Counted from the first letter of the stretch, positions 44,467-57,498 are shown. The stretch: DNA of 64,000 bases from Pegoplata infirma (GCA_963921195.1 OY992538.1:9510330-9574329), one strand, 5' to 3'. A program made the numbers and translations. The notes: generated by a model not told the origin, from the letters alone.

Positions 44467-45571
44467 GATTATAAGCCTAATTGTAAAGTTAAGCTTTAAT
44501 ACTCTAGTGTTATACAATATGCCGTTGCATTATGTTGTTTTATTATTTTTTTTTTTTTTTTTAATATTTCCACAACCATGATCTGTATGATAATATTACA
44601 TATTTACAATGATATCTTTAAGATCATTGATCATAACATAGAACCATGTTCACATATAATATTACAACACAGAAACATCAAACTACTCCACTACCAGCAT
44701 CGAAAACATCTTTTATATCTCAGAAAACTTTGTTAGGTTTTATTTTTATCATGCATGCATGACTGCATGCAAATAATGCAGTTGGCTTAAGAAAATATTC
44801 CCACAATCTAAAAAATTGTTTTACTTCTTGTTTTCTCGTTGAAATGCATTTAAAAATGCATTTTATTCTCTCTGCTTTAGGTAATAAAGAAAGTTCAATT
44901 CCCACCAACAACATCATTGTCATCATCATCATCATCTATTTTTCCAGCAACATATGTAATGTTGTAATTGTTGCTTGAATGTTTATAGTAACCCAGCGAA
45001 AAAAATTTCTTTAAATAACGACAGTGATACTGAATTAGTTAATTTTATAACACGCAAAAAAATTTTTTCCAATGAACGATTTTCATAGTATTTATGAACA
45101 AATTCATACCATTTATTAACTTTTTATGAAAAATATTAAATAATATTATGAAAAATATTAAATAGTTCTTAAATTTCACATATTATGATTTATTCATAAA
45201 TATTATGAAAAAGTTTATAAATATTATAAAAAAGTTAATAAATTGTATGAATTTGTTCATAAATACTATGAAAGTCGTTCATTTGAAAATTTTTTTTTTT
45301 GTGTGTGATAATTTTGTAAGTTAACCTAGAAAAACATTGAAAATTTTTTTGAAATTTGAAAATTTTATTTAATTTTTAAAAACTCTAAATGAAATTAGGG
45401 AAAAATTTATTAAAATCTGAAAAATATCAATTGAAATTTAATAAAAATAAATTATAATTAAATAATTTGTATGTAGTATGTACTGATTTTTTAAAATTAA
45501 AATTTATTTTTTTCGAATTTCTATTCATCTCTTTGGAATTTCAATTGATCTTTACGAATTTCACTTGATCT
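44467..45571. other. AT-rich DNA; T17 run and AT-rich inverted array
   Basis: A T run at about 44547-44564 followed by AATATTTCCACAACC may be the tail of a minus-strand retro-insert. At 45050-45310 a MITE-like sequence (CACGCAAAAAAATTTTTTCC ... TTTTTTTTGTGTGTG) has inverted arms with AACTTTTTCATAATATTTAT units. No gene. Confidence 0.45.
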
Positions 45572-45647
45572 TTTTATACCCTCCAACTACAGTTTGTCAT
45601 TCTGTGTGTTACGTTTTGAAATATTGGTCTAGGACCCCATAAAGTAT

Positions 45648-48179
45648 ATATGGGGCATTCCATGTCAAATCGGACACTTTGAAAATTTTTTTTTTTTGAT
45701 TTTCCTAATTTGTTTACAGTTTTTAGTAGCCTTCGAAAACTCCTTTCGTGGTAAATTTTCAGATTTTTTTGGTGACCCGTTCAAAAGATATCGAATTTTT
45801 ACAAATTGGTAGTTTGTTCCTTTACTCAAACTTCTTTTACTCATAAATTCTTCCAAATTTCAAATTTTTTTTTTCAAAATTTTTATTTTTTACGTACTTT
45901 TTAAAAAAAAAATCCAAAAAATTCTTAAAAGCGCTCTAGCATGCGATTTTTAAGTTTTAAAATTTAAATTTAACTTTTGAAAATGTTTGTACTCTTCGAT
46001 TTTTTTTTTGAATTTTTTTGTGTAAATCTTCTATCAATTCTACAAATTTTTTACCCAGGAGGATCGTGGGATAACGATTATTACTATTTTTTAAAATTTT
46101 TTGAAAAAATTTTATTGTAATTTCCCAATCTTAGGCCGCTGTTTCAAAAAAAGTAATTCACATAAAAAATGTGAAAATGAAAATTTCCGAATTTTTTTGG
46201 TGTTCTAGATTTTACATCCGAATTTCTTTTTCGATTTGTTTCACATAAATAAAATTTGGTGAAAGTAAAATGAATGCACTTTTTTCCTTATAATTTTTTA
46301 AATTTTAATTATTCGATTTCAACTTCGGATGAAAGCGTGATCAACAAAACACTAAACTTGATCTCATGTGATTCGGAAATTTCATGTGAATTGAAAAGTT
46401 GTGAAAGACAGAACAGATGCCTTAAAATCATTTCTACTGCTCTAATGCTGCGTCATAGAGGGGTCATTTATGAGACCGACCACCATTAATTTTTACGTCT
46501 TAACATTTCTTTGAAACAAACAATACCCTATCTCCAATTTCTAAGGGGGCTCCCTTACAAAACGACATTTTTTAAAATTTGCTCCAACCGCTCTAACTGC
46601 CCTAATAGTGCCCTTAGAGCAACAAAATATATGACCAGTGTTGCCAGAACTTTGTAATCAAAAACGGCTAAATCCTTTTGAAAAATCGGCTAAAAAACAG
46701 CTAAAAAATGGCTAAAAAACGGCTAAAATATACATTTTACTTTTTAAGAAAAACTAAGGTAAATTCATATTTTGAACCGATTTTGATACATATGTTAAAA
46801 TAAGGAGATTTTTTGTTACTGTTTTGACATATTTTAGATAAAATGAAGAGAGTTCAAAGCACTTTTTTAACGATTTTAATATTTTATATTAAATTTTTTT
46901 ATAAAAATATATATAAAAATTTTGACTGCAAAAAATGTATTTAAGTAAAAAATCTTTTTATGTTATTTTGGCTTAAAAAAGCCTTTTCAACACGTGAATT
47001 CGAGGTGACACTTTTTACCCCTGGGACCGTTTTCGCTGAAACCTGATCAGAAGAATTTCAAAAATATATATGCCAAGATTCAACAATCAGCCTTCAAGTT
47101 GAGTTTTGAACGTTAGCGTGTTTTTAAAAGACAGAGAAACGGGCATCACTTGATCGTCTAAAATTTAGTATAATGTTTATGGTATGAATATGCAAAAATA
47201 TACGTGATTTTATTCCAGACTAGTGTTAATAAAAATTAAATATATGAAAACCAATTACCTACTAACAAAATAAACCAACATTTACAATCCTTCTGATGAT
47301 AACACATAGCTAAAATGCTTGAAACCGGAATGAAAATTTCAGAAATGTCTATAATTTTTATAAATTTAACTTTCTCCTACATTTTTAAACTTAAACCTTT
47401 ATAACAAATAGTACTTATTAGAGTCGGTGATCGATCTGTACAAACTTAAAAACCAATAAATTCTCTATTTTAGTATAAAAAACACACATAAAATTACTTT
47501 TTAACCGAAAACTCAAAAATGGCTAAAAAACTGCTAATATAGTTTCGAAAATGGCTAAAAAAACGGCTAAGAGCTAAATGCCTTTTTCCCCGGCTAAACG
47601 AGTTCAAAAGGAGCTAAATTTAGCCGGAAAATGGCTAAATTGGCAACACTGTATGTGACCGACCCACAATATTTTTTTAGTCCTTATAAATGACCCCTCT
47701 ATCACGCACCGTTGGAGCAGTAGAAATGATTTTAAGATTGAAAAATTACAATAAAATTTTTTAAAAAAATTTTAAAAATAGTAAAAATCGTTATCCCACA
47801 ATCCTCCTGGGCAAAAAATTTGTAGAATCGATAGAAGGTTTACACAAAAAAATTTCCAAAAAATCGAAGAGTACAAACATTTTCAAAAATGAGATTTAAT
47901 ATTTTTTTTAAAGTACCTAAAAAAAAAACAAAATTTTTGAAAAAAAAAATTTGAAGTTTGGACCATTATTGAAGAAGTTATGAGTAAAAGAAGTTTGAGT
48001 AAAGGAACAAACTACCAATTTTTAAAAATTCGATATCTTTTGAACGGGTCATCAAAAAAATCTGAAAATTTACTACGAAGGAGTTTTCGAAGGGTACTAA
48101 AAACTGTAAACAAATTGGAAAAATCTAAAAAAAAAAAATGTTCAAAGTGACCGATTTGACATGGAATGCCCCATATATT
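45648..48179. mobile_element. Foldback element, GGGGCATTCC family, complete
   Basis: TATATGGGGCATTCCATGTC at the left returns inverted as GACATGGAATGCCCCATATA at the right. Arms of about 500-980 bp (left 45648-46630, right 47660-48179) contain TGACCCGTTCAAAAGATATC and the blocks CATAGAGGGGTCATTTA and CCGACCCACAATATT. A hAT-like element (46636-47651) lies in the centre. No coding. Confidence 0.8.
46636..47651 (+). mobile_element. hAT-like element with AAAACGGCTAAA arrays
   Basis: Ends CAGTGTTGCCAGAAC and AATTGGCAACACTG are inverted, flanked by TATATGAC / TATGTGAC (7 of 8). (A)nCGGCTAAA units occur about six times at 46665-46730 and about eight times at 47515-47645, all in the same direction except one near the right end. 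Interior AT-rich, with a repeat scrap at 46985-47150. No transposase. Confidence 0.8.
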
Positions 48180-48612
48180 ATTGATCAGTGAATCGATTCT
48201 AAGACATTTTTGCGATAGCGTCTGTCTGTACGTCCGTCTGTGAAGGACACGATATATGGTCAGATCCCTCAAGTTTGCCACGAATATGTCTTATGATCAT
48301 ATACAGGCTAAGTTTGGAGATGGACGAAATTGAACCATTGGGAAAAAAACGTTCTCACTTGAAGAACTAAACCACCCTCTTAAAAATTAAGTTTTTTTAC
48401 AGATTTTTTTTTTATTTTTCCTAATCAATAGCAACATTTTTATGTCAGACGAAGTTAAACAAAATCTGCATTTGGACCGAGGGTATTAAAAAAATTCGTT
48501 TTTTCTTTTGTCCGCCCTCTTTTGTTAGCGAGGATATTAAAAATATGTGTATTTAAATAATTATAAAATTGTTTTTTGAATTTCAACCTTTTTTGTGTAA
48601 ATTTCATATCGA

Positions 48613-48680
48613 CGGCGAATATTCAAAACTTGCTATCTGCTTTGTTATAACACAGCAGTTAGCAAGTTTTGAATATTCGC
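48613..48680. repeat. Near-perfect 68-bp palindrome
   Basis: GGCGAATATTCAAAACTTGC at the left and GCAAGTTTTGAATATTCGCC at the right, arms about 31 bp with one mismatch around TGTTATAACA. Ends resemble those of 57499-59431 (GGGCCTATATTCAAAACC), so it may be the smallest member of that family. Confidence 0.8.
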
Positions 48681-49522
48681 CCTCGATTTGGAGTCTTCAA
48701 TTTAAATAAATTTTTTTTTTGCTGGGATCTTAAGTGTACATTTTTTTGTATTTACAACTAACAAATGTGCCACACTTCTTTATGGTTTTTGTTATATTTC
48801 ACATCATCTTTTATATTTTTCCTTGGAGGGTTTTTATATTTTTGATTTAAGTCGTTTTTAAGTCATATCTTAACTTCAGTTGTTGTATTTTTTTTAGTTC
48901 ATCGTTAGTTGGAGGAGCTCTAACTTTAACTTTGTTCGTTCTAAACCACTGAACTATAACCGGAGTGGAGTGTTGATAATTATATACTTCACATTATTTA
49001 CATATGTGTATAAAAAATAGGGTGATACTTATATAAAAGTTTAGAAAAATTCAGATAAATCGGGCGAACATAACCTCCAATTAATTTGTATATCATTTAA
49101 TGACAGTGAATCACTGTTTCCCTAACAATATGCATGTAAAAATACACTAGTGTTTAATTTTACACATAAATTGTGTAATTTTAAGCATTAAGCAGGTAAT
49201 ATCCGTTTATCTATACACATCTACAAAATAATTCCTTATCGATTACTTTTTACTCCCGTTTTATAAAAGTTACCCTAATATGGGCATAATATAGTATACT
49301 GGCGGGCATGTTGGAATATTTGAAGTTATTTTTTTTAATTTTTCTTTCATGACCGCTGTATATTGCACCAGTTTGTTGGTGTATTACTTTTATTTAAACA
49401 ATTAAAAAGTTTGGTTGCATGTTTTTAATTTATTTTGTTTTTGTTTCTGAAAAGGAGTATAATATTAAGTTAAAAGTATAAATTACTTTAAACTGGCCTT
49501 AACTTTATTATACTGGGTGGTA
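48681..49522. other. AT-rich, no feature seen
   Basis: Unique-looking DNA with no convincing frame longer than about 50 codons. Confidence 0.5.
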
Positions 49523-51000
49523 CAAATGGGGCATTCCATGTCAAATCGGACACTTTGAAAAAAAATTTTTTTAGAATTTCCCAATTTGTTTACAGTTTTT
49601 AGTACTCTTTGAAAATTCCTTCGTGGTAAATTTTCAGATTTTTTTGATGACCCGTTCAAAAGAAATCGAATTTTTAAAGATTGACAGTTTGTTCCTTTAC
49701 TCAAACTTCTTTTTTTATATCAAATATTTATTTATTAATTTATTCGGCCAATGGAAATACATCCTTACAGGCTAGATACAAATTTTCTTAAAATTATAAA
49801 TACAAATTAACTCATAACTTCTTCAATAATGGTCCAAATTTCGATTTTTTTTCAAAATTTTTGTTTTTTTACGTACATTTAAAAAAAAAATATCCCAAAA
49901 AATTCTTAAAAGCGCACTAGTATGCGATTTTTGAGTTTTAAAATTTAAATCTCATTTTTGAAAATGTTTGTACTCTTTGATTTTTTTAAATTTTTTTTGT
50001 GTAAAACTTCTATCGATTCTACAAATTTTTTGCCCAGGAGGATCGTGGGATAACGATTATTACTATTTTTTTAAATTTTTTGAAAAAACTTTATTGTAAT
50101 TTTCCAATCTTAAAATCATTTCTACTGCTCCAATGGTGCGTAATAGAGGGGTCATTTATAAGACCGATCCCCATTAACTTTTACGTCTTAACATTTCTTT
50201 GGAACAAACTAATACCCTATTTCCAATTCATAAGGGGGCTCCCACACAAAACGACATTTTTTAAAATTTGATCCAACCGCTCTAACTGCCCTAATAGTGC
50301 CCTTAGAGCAACAAAATGTACGACCGACCCACAATATTTTTTTAGTCAAAAACATTTTTCTGAACACACCTACCCTCTATTTATAATTTTTAAGGCGGTC
50401 CCCATACAATTTTTTATATTTTTTGGAAATTTGTTTTATTTAATCAGCTTTTACCGGTCCAATGGTGCGTCCGAGAGTGGTCATTAGTGAAACCGACCAT
50501 GGGGGTTGTAGGTTATTTTTACCCTACAACATTTTTTTAAAACATACCTACGCCCTATCTCCACTCCACATAGAGGGTAGGTGTGTTCAGAGAAAATGTT
50601 TGGACTAAACAAATATTGTGGGTTGGTCATACATTTGGTTGCTCTAAGGGCACTCTTAGGCAAGTTAGAGCGGTTGGAGCAAATTTTAAAAAATGTCGTT
50701 TTGTGTGAGAACCCCCTTAGAAATTGGAGATAGGGTATGAGTTTGTTCCGAAGAAATGTTTAGACGTAAAAATTAATGGGGGTTGGTTTTGAAAATGACC
50801 CCTCCATGACGCTCCATTGGAGCAGTAAAAATGATTTTAAGATTGGGAAATTACAATAAAATTTTTCAAAAAATTTTAAAAAATAGTAATAATCGTTATA
50901 CCACGATCCTACTGGGCAAAAAATTTGTAGAATCGATAGAAGTTTTACACAAAAAAAATTTATAAAAAATCAAAGAGTACAAACAAGAGATTTTAACAAA
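49523..51000. mobile_element. Foldback element, GGGGCATTCC family, second copy
   Basis: Left arm from AATGGGGCATTCCATGTCAA to about 50560; right arm from about 50575 (AGGGTAGGTGTGTTCAGAGA) back to about 50995. It lacks the outer about 450 bp of the right arm and has an insert at about 49710-49810. Confidence 0.7.
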
Positions 51001-51960
51001 AATTTTGCTTAACCACAGGTATTTTTCGAATTTAAAAACAAATTTGGATAATTTTCAAATGTTTCTTGAGTATAGGGGGGACATAGTAGTTTTTTTAACT
51101 TAAAAGTGGGGCAGGGCTCAAAAAAGGTTGGGAACCATTGCTCTACAATGTAAACAAGATTATTTGAAAAACAAAAATTAGGAAAAAAATTTCTGCGAAA
51201 AAAAAAATTTTTTTGTAAAAAAAATACGCGATATTTAGTAAGTGGAGGGTATAAAAAAACATGAAAAATTGCGAACTTCGCTAGCCTATGACATATTTGG
51301 GCCAAACTTGAAGAGTTTAGCTTCAACCGCTCTAACTGCCCTAAGAGAGCCCCTAGAGCAGTCAAATCGACAATATTTTTTAATTCGTACTTTTTCTCTG
51401 AACACACCCACTCTCCAATACATTTTTTTTTTTTTTTATAAATTTATTTTATTTAATCAACTTCTACCGGTCCAATGGTGCGTGCTAGAGGGTCATTGTG
51501 AGACCGACCACCATTTATTTTTACCCTCTAACATACCTACGCCTTATCTCCACTCCCTAAGTGGGCTCCCAACAAATTACAGTTGGAAAATTTTTTATAA
51601 AAATGTAGGGCAAAGGCAAATTTTCTAGGGTGAAAACAAATGGAGAAAATGTTTATATAAAGGTTGATTTACACGTTAACTACCCTTGACCACCCTTATC
51701 TACTATTAACAAAATTACAAAATTATTTAAACCCAGCAAATCGTATCACTAATACTGGGAAATAGGAGATAAGGGTGGTCAAGGGTAGATAACGTGTAAA
51801 CTGCCCTTAAAAAAAATATTGTGGGTCGGTCATACATTTGACTATGGGCACTCTTAGGGCAGTTAGAGCGGTTGAAGCAAATTTTATAAAATGTCATTCG
51901 TATGGGTGCCCCCTTAGAAATTGGAGATAGAGTGTTATTTTCCTCTTCTAAAATTATTAC
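51001..51960. repeat. Further partial arms of the GGGGCATTCC family
   Basis: AACCGCTCTAACTGCCCTAA and ACTTCTACCGGTCCAATGGT at 51328-51480 repeat 50270-50460. The right side (51810-51935) inverts the same blocks. A retro-like scrap precedes it (51009-51250). The long frames here are repeat translations. Confidence 0.6.
51664..51806. mobile_element. MITE with about 38-bp inverted ends
   Basis: TTTACACGTTAACTACCCTT...CCACCCTTATCTAC returns inverted as GATAAGGGTGGTCAAGGGTA...AACGTGTAAAC. 143 bp. Confidence 0.75.
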
Positions 51961-53675
51961 TCGATTTTTTTATATGTATCATCAAAATGTGCAAATAATT
52001 TATAAACTTGTTTACCTTTTTTTTGTGCAATTATAAATTCTTTTTTAAATACTATCTTAAAAACTATAATCACAGTATTAATGACAATGTCATTAGATTT
52101 TCATGTCATTTTCGTTAAGTATTTGTGTTTTTCTCCTTTAACAAGTTTAAACAGTTAAGATGTTTTTTTTTGTGGTAAATCTGGCCAATCTTGTTGGTTA
52201 AACGGTGTTTGGCAATTTGGTTCTAATTTCGTTGTTGTGTATTTTATAAACCACACTACAGTTAAATGGGTATTTATTGTTTATAATAGCATTGGTAACA
52301 AATTATTAATCAACGAACATGAAAAGAAAACGAAATTTAAATTTTCGTTAAATTAAAAAAATTATATAAAATAATTATTTAATTGCTTTAATTAAGCTAT
52401 TAATCAGTATTTAAATGTTAAAAAGTTATTTGAAATTAATATAGTTGTAAAAAAATAATTGACTGATATTTTGGAGATTTTAAAAGTTTGAAAATATTTT
52501 TGAAGTAGTTAATAAATATTAAAAAGTAGTTTATAAATATTATGAAGTAGATAATAAATATTATGAAAGAGTTCATAAATATTATGAAAAGCTTTTAAAC
52601 ACTTTTGAAAGCTTCATACAAAATTAATATTGATCGAAGATTTAAAAAAAAATGTTCTTATCATTTCTTTCAGTGTACTAATTTAAATAATTGTGATTGT
52701 AAGAAAAATTTTGTTTTGGATTAAGGTAATTTGTTATAACTGTCACATTCATAAAATTCGGTGTAGCCGAATATAACAGTTATTTTGTTGTTATATTGGT
52801 TCATGTATTTACCATTAAACATCTTCTATTCATAAAAAATAAAATACAGAGAGACAGAGTTTAATTTTGTTAAAACTAGCTTTAAAATATGTAAACAAGA
52901 AGAACCTCTTTTTCTTTCTGAAATCTTTGTATGAATGAATTATGATTGTGCGTAAAGTTAATTAACAAATTGTGAGACTAAAGAAAAATAAACTCTTCAT
53001 TTTAACTATAAAACTTTTTATTTAAACAAGAAAATATATTGTAAAGTGTCATTTCCGTTTTAAGTGACATTGTCAGGTACCCTACACTTTTACATACGAA
53101 ATGGCGGTCCGTCCGAGTGTCCGTTTGTCTGTTGAAAACACGCTAACTTTCGAAAAATAACTTGGACGCTTCTAAAGCTTGACATATGTGTTTGTAATTT
53201 TCTAGTTTAGGTTGGTATTGAATTTCATCGATATAGGTTACAAGCAAACCCGTGAATGTTTAATGAGTTTTACCTTGAATTCACGATAGGGCCACAGACT
53301 ATATGTATACAGATTCGACAGTAGAGTTTTATTAGAAAAAATGGGGAAAAACTAAGCGGTTTTAGGAGAAAGCACAGCGGTTTTTAGTCCGTTTTACGCT
53401 AACATGGCAACACTTTCTACGACTTAGGAGCGAGTGAAACAAAAAAAAAACGATCTGGCATCCATTTTTCTTATGGCGCGTTATATCAGTTTTCTCTTTC
53501 TAACCTAATTCGTAGAATAATTTGAAAATATTAACCATATGAGTAAAGAATACTTTTTTGACACCGGTCACTTATGTCGAGTCTGTATTAGTCTGTGACA
53601 GGGCCGTGTTAAGTTATATCGGGGCCCTTTGGCACACAACAAGAATAAAAAATAAATGTTATGATTTTTTATTTT
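51961..53675. other. AT-rich DNA with diverged repeat scraps
   Basis: No gene. A (TTATGAA)-type inverted stretch lies at 52510-52600. A short ATTCGGTGTAGCCGAAT hairpin lies at 52757. A half mini-me-like sequence (GGCGGTCCGTCCGAGTGTCC) lies at about 53085-53350. Confidence 0.45.
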
Positions 53676-54272
53676 TATACCCTCCACTTAGTGATAGAGG
53701 GTATATATAAGTTTGTCATTCTGTTTGTAACTCATCGAAATATCGGTCTGGTATATATATTCATGATGCCCGGTCGATTTTAAGACGTTCTAGCGATGTC
53801 CGTCTGTCTGTCTGTGGAAAATGCTATCACGGACAAAATATTGCACAGAGATGACTGAAACTTAACGTATATATTGTAAGTTCTCCCGAGAAGTTTGGTA
53901 TTGCATTTGAGCGATATCGGTTCAGCGGTTCAAAAGTTATGAACGAAAATGTAAGCACACCTCAAAAATTTCAGTACATTCAACATAACCTAAAAATACA
54001 TAATGCTTTAATTCGGCTTCTGGTTGACATATGTGAACATAATTGAACACCAAATGGTATTTAAACAAGTACAAACATATTTTTTGACAAAAAAGAAAAA
54101 AATCGCGGATTTTTTTTTTACCAAAATTTTTTTTCGCGGTAATTTTTTTTCAAATTTTTTTTTTTTTCAAAAGTAATTTCCCTTTAAATAAAGTTTTTTG
54201 CAATAATCTTTTTGAAATTATGAAGGGTATCACTACATTCGGCAAGGCCGAATTTAACTTTTTTACTTGTTT
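53676..54272 (+). repeat. mini-me-like repeat, copy 6
   Basis: Head TTTTATACCCTCCACTTAGT, core GTCCGTCTGTCTGTCTG, tail GAAGGGTATCACTACATTCG, then CTTTTTTACTTGTTT. Confidence 0.75.
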
Positions 54273-54416
54273 ATAGTATAGTTTTTCTATGGGAAAATAT
54301 CTCAGAATTTAAGTCTTTTTCTATCGAAAAAATATCTCAGAATCTGAAACTTTTTCAATGGAAAAAATATCTCAGAAAAATAATACTTTTTATACCCACC
54401 ACTATAGTGATAGTGT

Positions 54417-55527
54417 ATATGGGACATTCCATGTCAAATCGGACACTTTGAATAATTTGTTTTTTAGATTTTCCCAATTTGTTGACAGTTTTTAGTACCC
54501 TTTGAAAACTCCTTCGTGGTAAATTTTCAGATTTTTTTGATGACCCGTTCAAAAATTGGTTGTTTGTTCCTTTACTCAAACTTCTTTTACTCATAACTTC
54601 TTTAATAATGGTCCAAATTAAATTTAAATTTTTTGTTTTCAAAATTTTTATTTTCTTACCTACTTTTAAAAATATCCCAAAAAATTCTTAAAAGCGCTCT
54701 AGTATGCGATTTTTAAGTTTTTAAATTTTAAATCTCATTTTTGAAAATGTATTTACTCTTCGATTTTTTTTGAAATTTTTTTGTGTAAAATTTCTATCGA
54801 TTCTGCAAATTTTTTGCCCAGGAGGATAGTGGGATAACGATTATTACTATTTTTTTAAATTTTTTAAAAAAATTTTATTGTAATTTTCCAATATTAAAAT
54901 CATTTCTACTGCTCCAATGGTGCGTCATAGAGGGGTCATTTATAAGACCGACCCCCAATAGTTTTTACGTCTTAAAATTTCTTTGGAACAAACTAATACC
55001 CTATCTCCCACACAAAACGACATTTTTTTAAATTTGCTTCAACCGCTCTAACTGCCCTAATAGTGCCCTTAGACCAACAAAATGTATGACCGACCCACAA
55101 TATTTTTTTATTCTAAACATTTTTTATAAATTGGGGTCGGTCTCACTAATGACCCCTCTCGGACGCACCATTGGACCGGTAGAAGCTGATTAAATAAAAC
55201 AAATTTACAAAAAATAAAAAAAATAAAATGTATGGGGACCGCCTTAAAAATAAGAGATAGAGGGTAGGTGTGTTCAGAAAAAATGTTTGGACTAAAAAAA
55301 TATTGTGGGTCGGTCATACATTTTGTTGGTCTAAGGGCACTATTAGGGCAGTTAGAGCGGTTGAAGCAAATTTAAAAAAATTTCGTTTTGTGTGGGAGCC
55401 CCCTTAGAAATTGGAGATAGGGTATTAGTTTGTTTCAAAGAAATGTTAAGACGAAAAAATTAGTCGCGGTCGGTCTTATAGAGGACCCCTCTATGACGCA
55501 CCATTCGAGCAGTAGAAATGATTTTAT
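54417..55527. mobile_element. Foldback element, GGGGCATTCC family, third copy
   Basis: TATGGGACATTCCATGTCAA at the left. The arm to 55120 is inverted from 55130 (GGGTCGGTCTCACTAATGAC) to 55527. Inserted near the head of another mini-me-like sequence (TTTTTATACCCACCACTATA at 54388). Confidence 0.7.
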
Positions 55528-55689
55528 ACATTAATAACCCTAATGTGGTTATTACATTCACAACAACAAAAAACATATTGTTGTAGTCCATTGGACTATC
55601 ATATGTAAAATGTTTTAAATATTTTTGTTGGTTATTGACAATCGTTGCCTTACTAGTATAGTACAATTTCTTCGTCTTTCTAATTCACA

Positions 55690-56347
55690 TTGCACAGAAA
55701 AAAATATGGGGAAAAACAATTTGAGTAATCACTTGTTTAAATTTAAAAAAAGTTTTGAGTAATTTTTTAATTGACGCAATTAAAAATTTACTCAAAAATT
55801 TAAAAACAAATTGAGTAAATAATTTAATAAGAATTTAATAGCTTTTTTAATTTTTTTTTTAATTTTCTTAGTTTTTTTAATTCTCGTTTAGTTTATAGTT
55901 TTTTGTATATATACATGAAAGTTTGTAATCATATTTATAAAATTTTTTTATGTCTTTAAGACAAAAATATATTTGGTAAAGTTTGAAAAAACATGTTTTT
56001 TTTCTTTGTAAAAAAATATGAAATTTTTTTAAACTTTGTTTTTTTAGAGTAGAAACAGAATAAGCCCGGCACGACTTTTTCCATACGGTTTGGCAGATTA
56101 AACCGGTGGCCGGCGCCGATGTGAAATAAAACTTGTTCTGTTTTTAAAAGGTGGTGCTTCTTGTTCTGTTCCTGCACTTAATTGTGTCAATTAAAAATTT
56201 ACTCAAATTTTTTTGGCAAACATTTAATAAATTTTTATTAAAAATTTACTCAATACTATTAAATCGTTTACTGGTGGAAAATTGAGTAATTTTTTACTCA
56301 ATAGTATTAAAAATTTACTCAAATTTTTTTTTTATTTCTTTCTGTGT
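55690..56347. mobile_element. MITE with CACAGAAA ends
   Basis: Left GCACAGAAAAAAATATGGGG, right TTATTTCTTTCTGTGTG, with TTTGAGTAAWTTTTTAAT units on both sides in inverted sense. A GC-richer scrap in the middle (AAACCGGTGGCCGGCGCCGA, about 56100) differs from its surroundings. Ends resemble 62595-63088. Confidence 0.55.
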
Positions 56348-56629
56348 GTGGATAGAGTCGAATATGTTCTTATACTTTAGTTTGTGCACAAACGATTTGT
56401 CATTAGACTCGTTTGCTACTTTGTAGTAAATCGTTTCTATTTTTGCTAAATAATCTTGACAATGGAATCTTGACAAATTCCGAAACACGTGTCGATTAAG
56501 TCTTGCAAAAATGACCAACATAAATAAATTTAAAACAAAAAATAATTTTCTTAAAAATTATGCTATGAGAATATCATGGTTTTAATTAGTAAAGAAAATA
56601 ATGACCTCGAGCCAGAATAAACATCCTCA

Positions 56630-56966
56630 AAATATGAGATTTAAATTTTAAAACTTAAAAATCGTATACTAGAGCACTTTGAAGAATTTTTTCGGATTTT
56701 TTTTTTTAAAGTACGTAAGAAAATAAAAATTAAAAAAAAAAAATTTGCAATTTGTACCATTATTAAAGAAGTTATGAGTAAAAGAAGTTTGAGTAAAGAA
56801 ACAAACTACCAATTTTTAAAAATTCGATATCTTTTGAACGGGTCATTAAAAAAATCTGAAAATTTTGCACGAAGGAGTTTTCGAAGGGTACTAAAAACAA
56901 ATTGGGAAAATCTAAAAAAAAATTATTCAAAGTTTTAGATTTGATATGGAATGCCCCATATATAAG
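56630..56966 (-). repeat. Right-end fragment of the GGGGCATTCC family
   Basis: ATTTGATATGGAATGCCCCA at its right edge, then TATATAAGTTTGTCATTCC of a mini-me-like repeat. Only one arm is present. Confidence 0.65.
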
Positions 56967-57498
56967 TTTGTCATTCCTTTTGCAACACCTCGAAATATTG
57001 GTCTAGGACCCCATAAAGTATATATATTCATGATCCTCGATCGATTTTTAGTCGAACTAACGGTGTCCGTCCTTCCGTCCATCTGTCTATTTATCTGTAG
57101 AAACACATCTACCTGTAGAAACACGCTAACTTTTGAAAAACTTCACTGAGGCTGCTGAAGTTTGGCATTAATGTTTGCCATTATCCTAGGCAGGTTTGTG
57201 TTGCAATCCAGCGAAATCGGTTCAGTGATTCAAAATTTAGAAGAAAAAAATTGAAATTCGGCAATGGGATTTCGCGAATTTATTAGTTTAAAAACAAGCT
57301 AACTTTCAAAAGACAATGCTGAGGCTGCTGAAGCTTGGCATATTTATTTGTCGTTCCCTTGATCTGGTTGGTACTGAATTTCATCAAAATCGGTTAAGTG
57401 GTTCGAAAGTTATTAAGAAAATCGTGAATTGTGATTGGTTTCACCTGAATCGTGATTGGTTTCACCTTAAATTCACGTGTTAAAAACACGTTAAATAT

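Larger units (their letters stand above)
45572..48490 (+). repeat. mini-me-like repeat, copy 5, split by a foldback element
   Basis: Head TTTTTATACCCTCCAACTAC and AGGACCCCATAAAGTATA are on the left. ATTATTGATCAGTGAATCGA and GTCTGTCTGTACGTCCGTCT continue on the right at 48177. The foldback insert sits exactly in the (TA)n stretch. Confidence 0.75.

Noticed and set aside
51009..51628. 128-132-codon frames on both strands
   Set aside because: They cross known repeat blocks of the GGGGCATTCC family on both strands and have no conserved domain.
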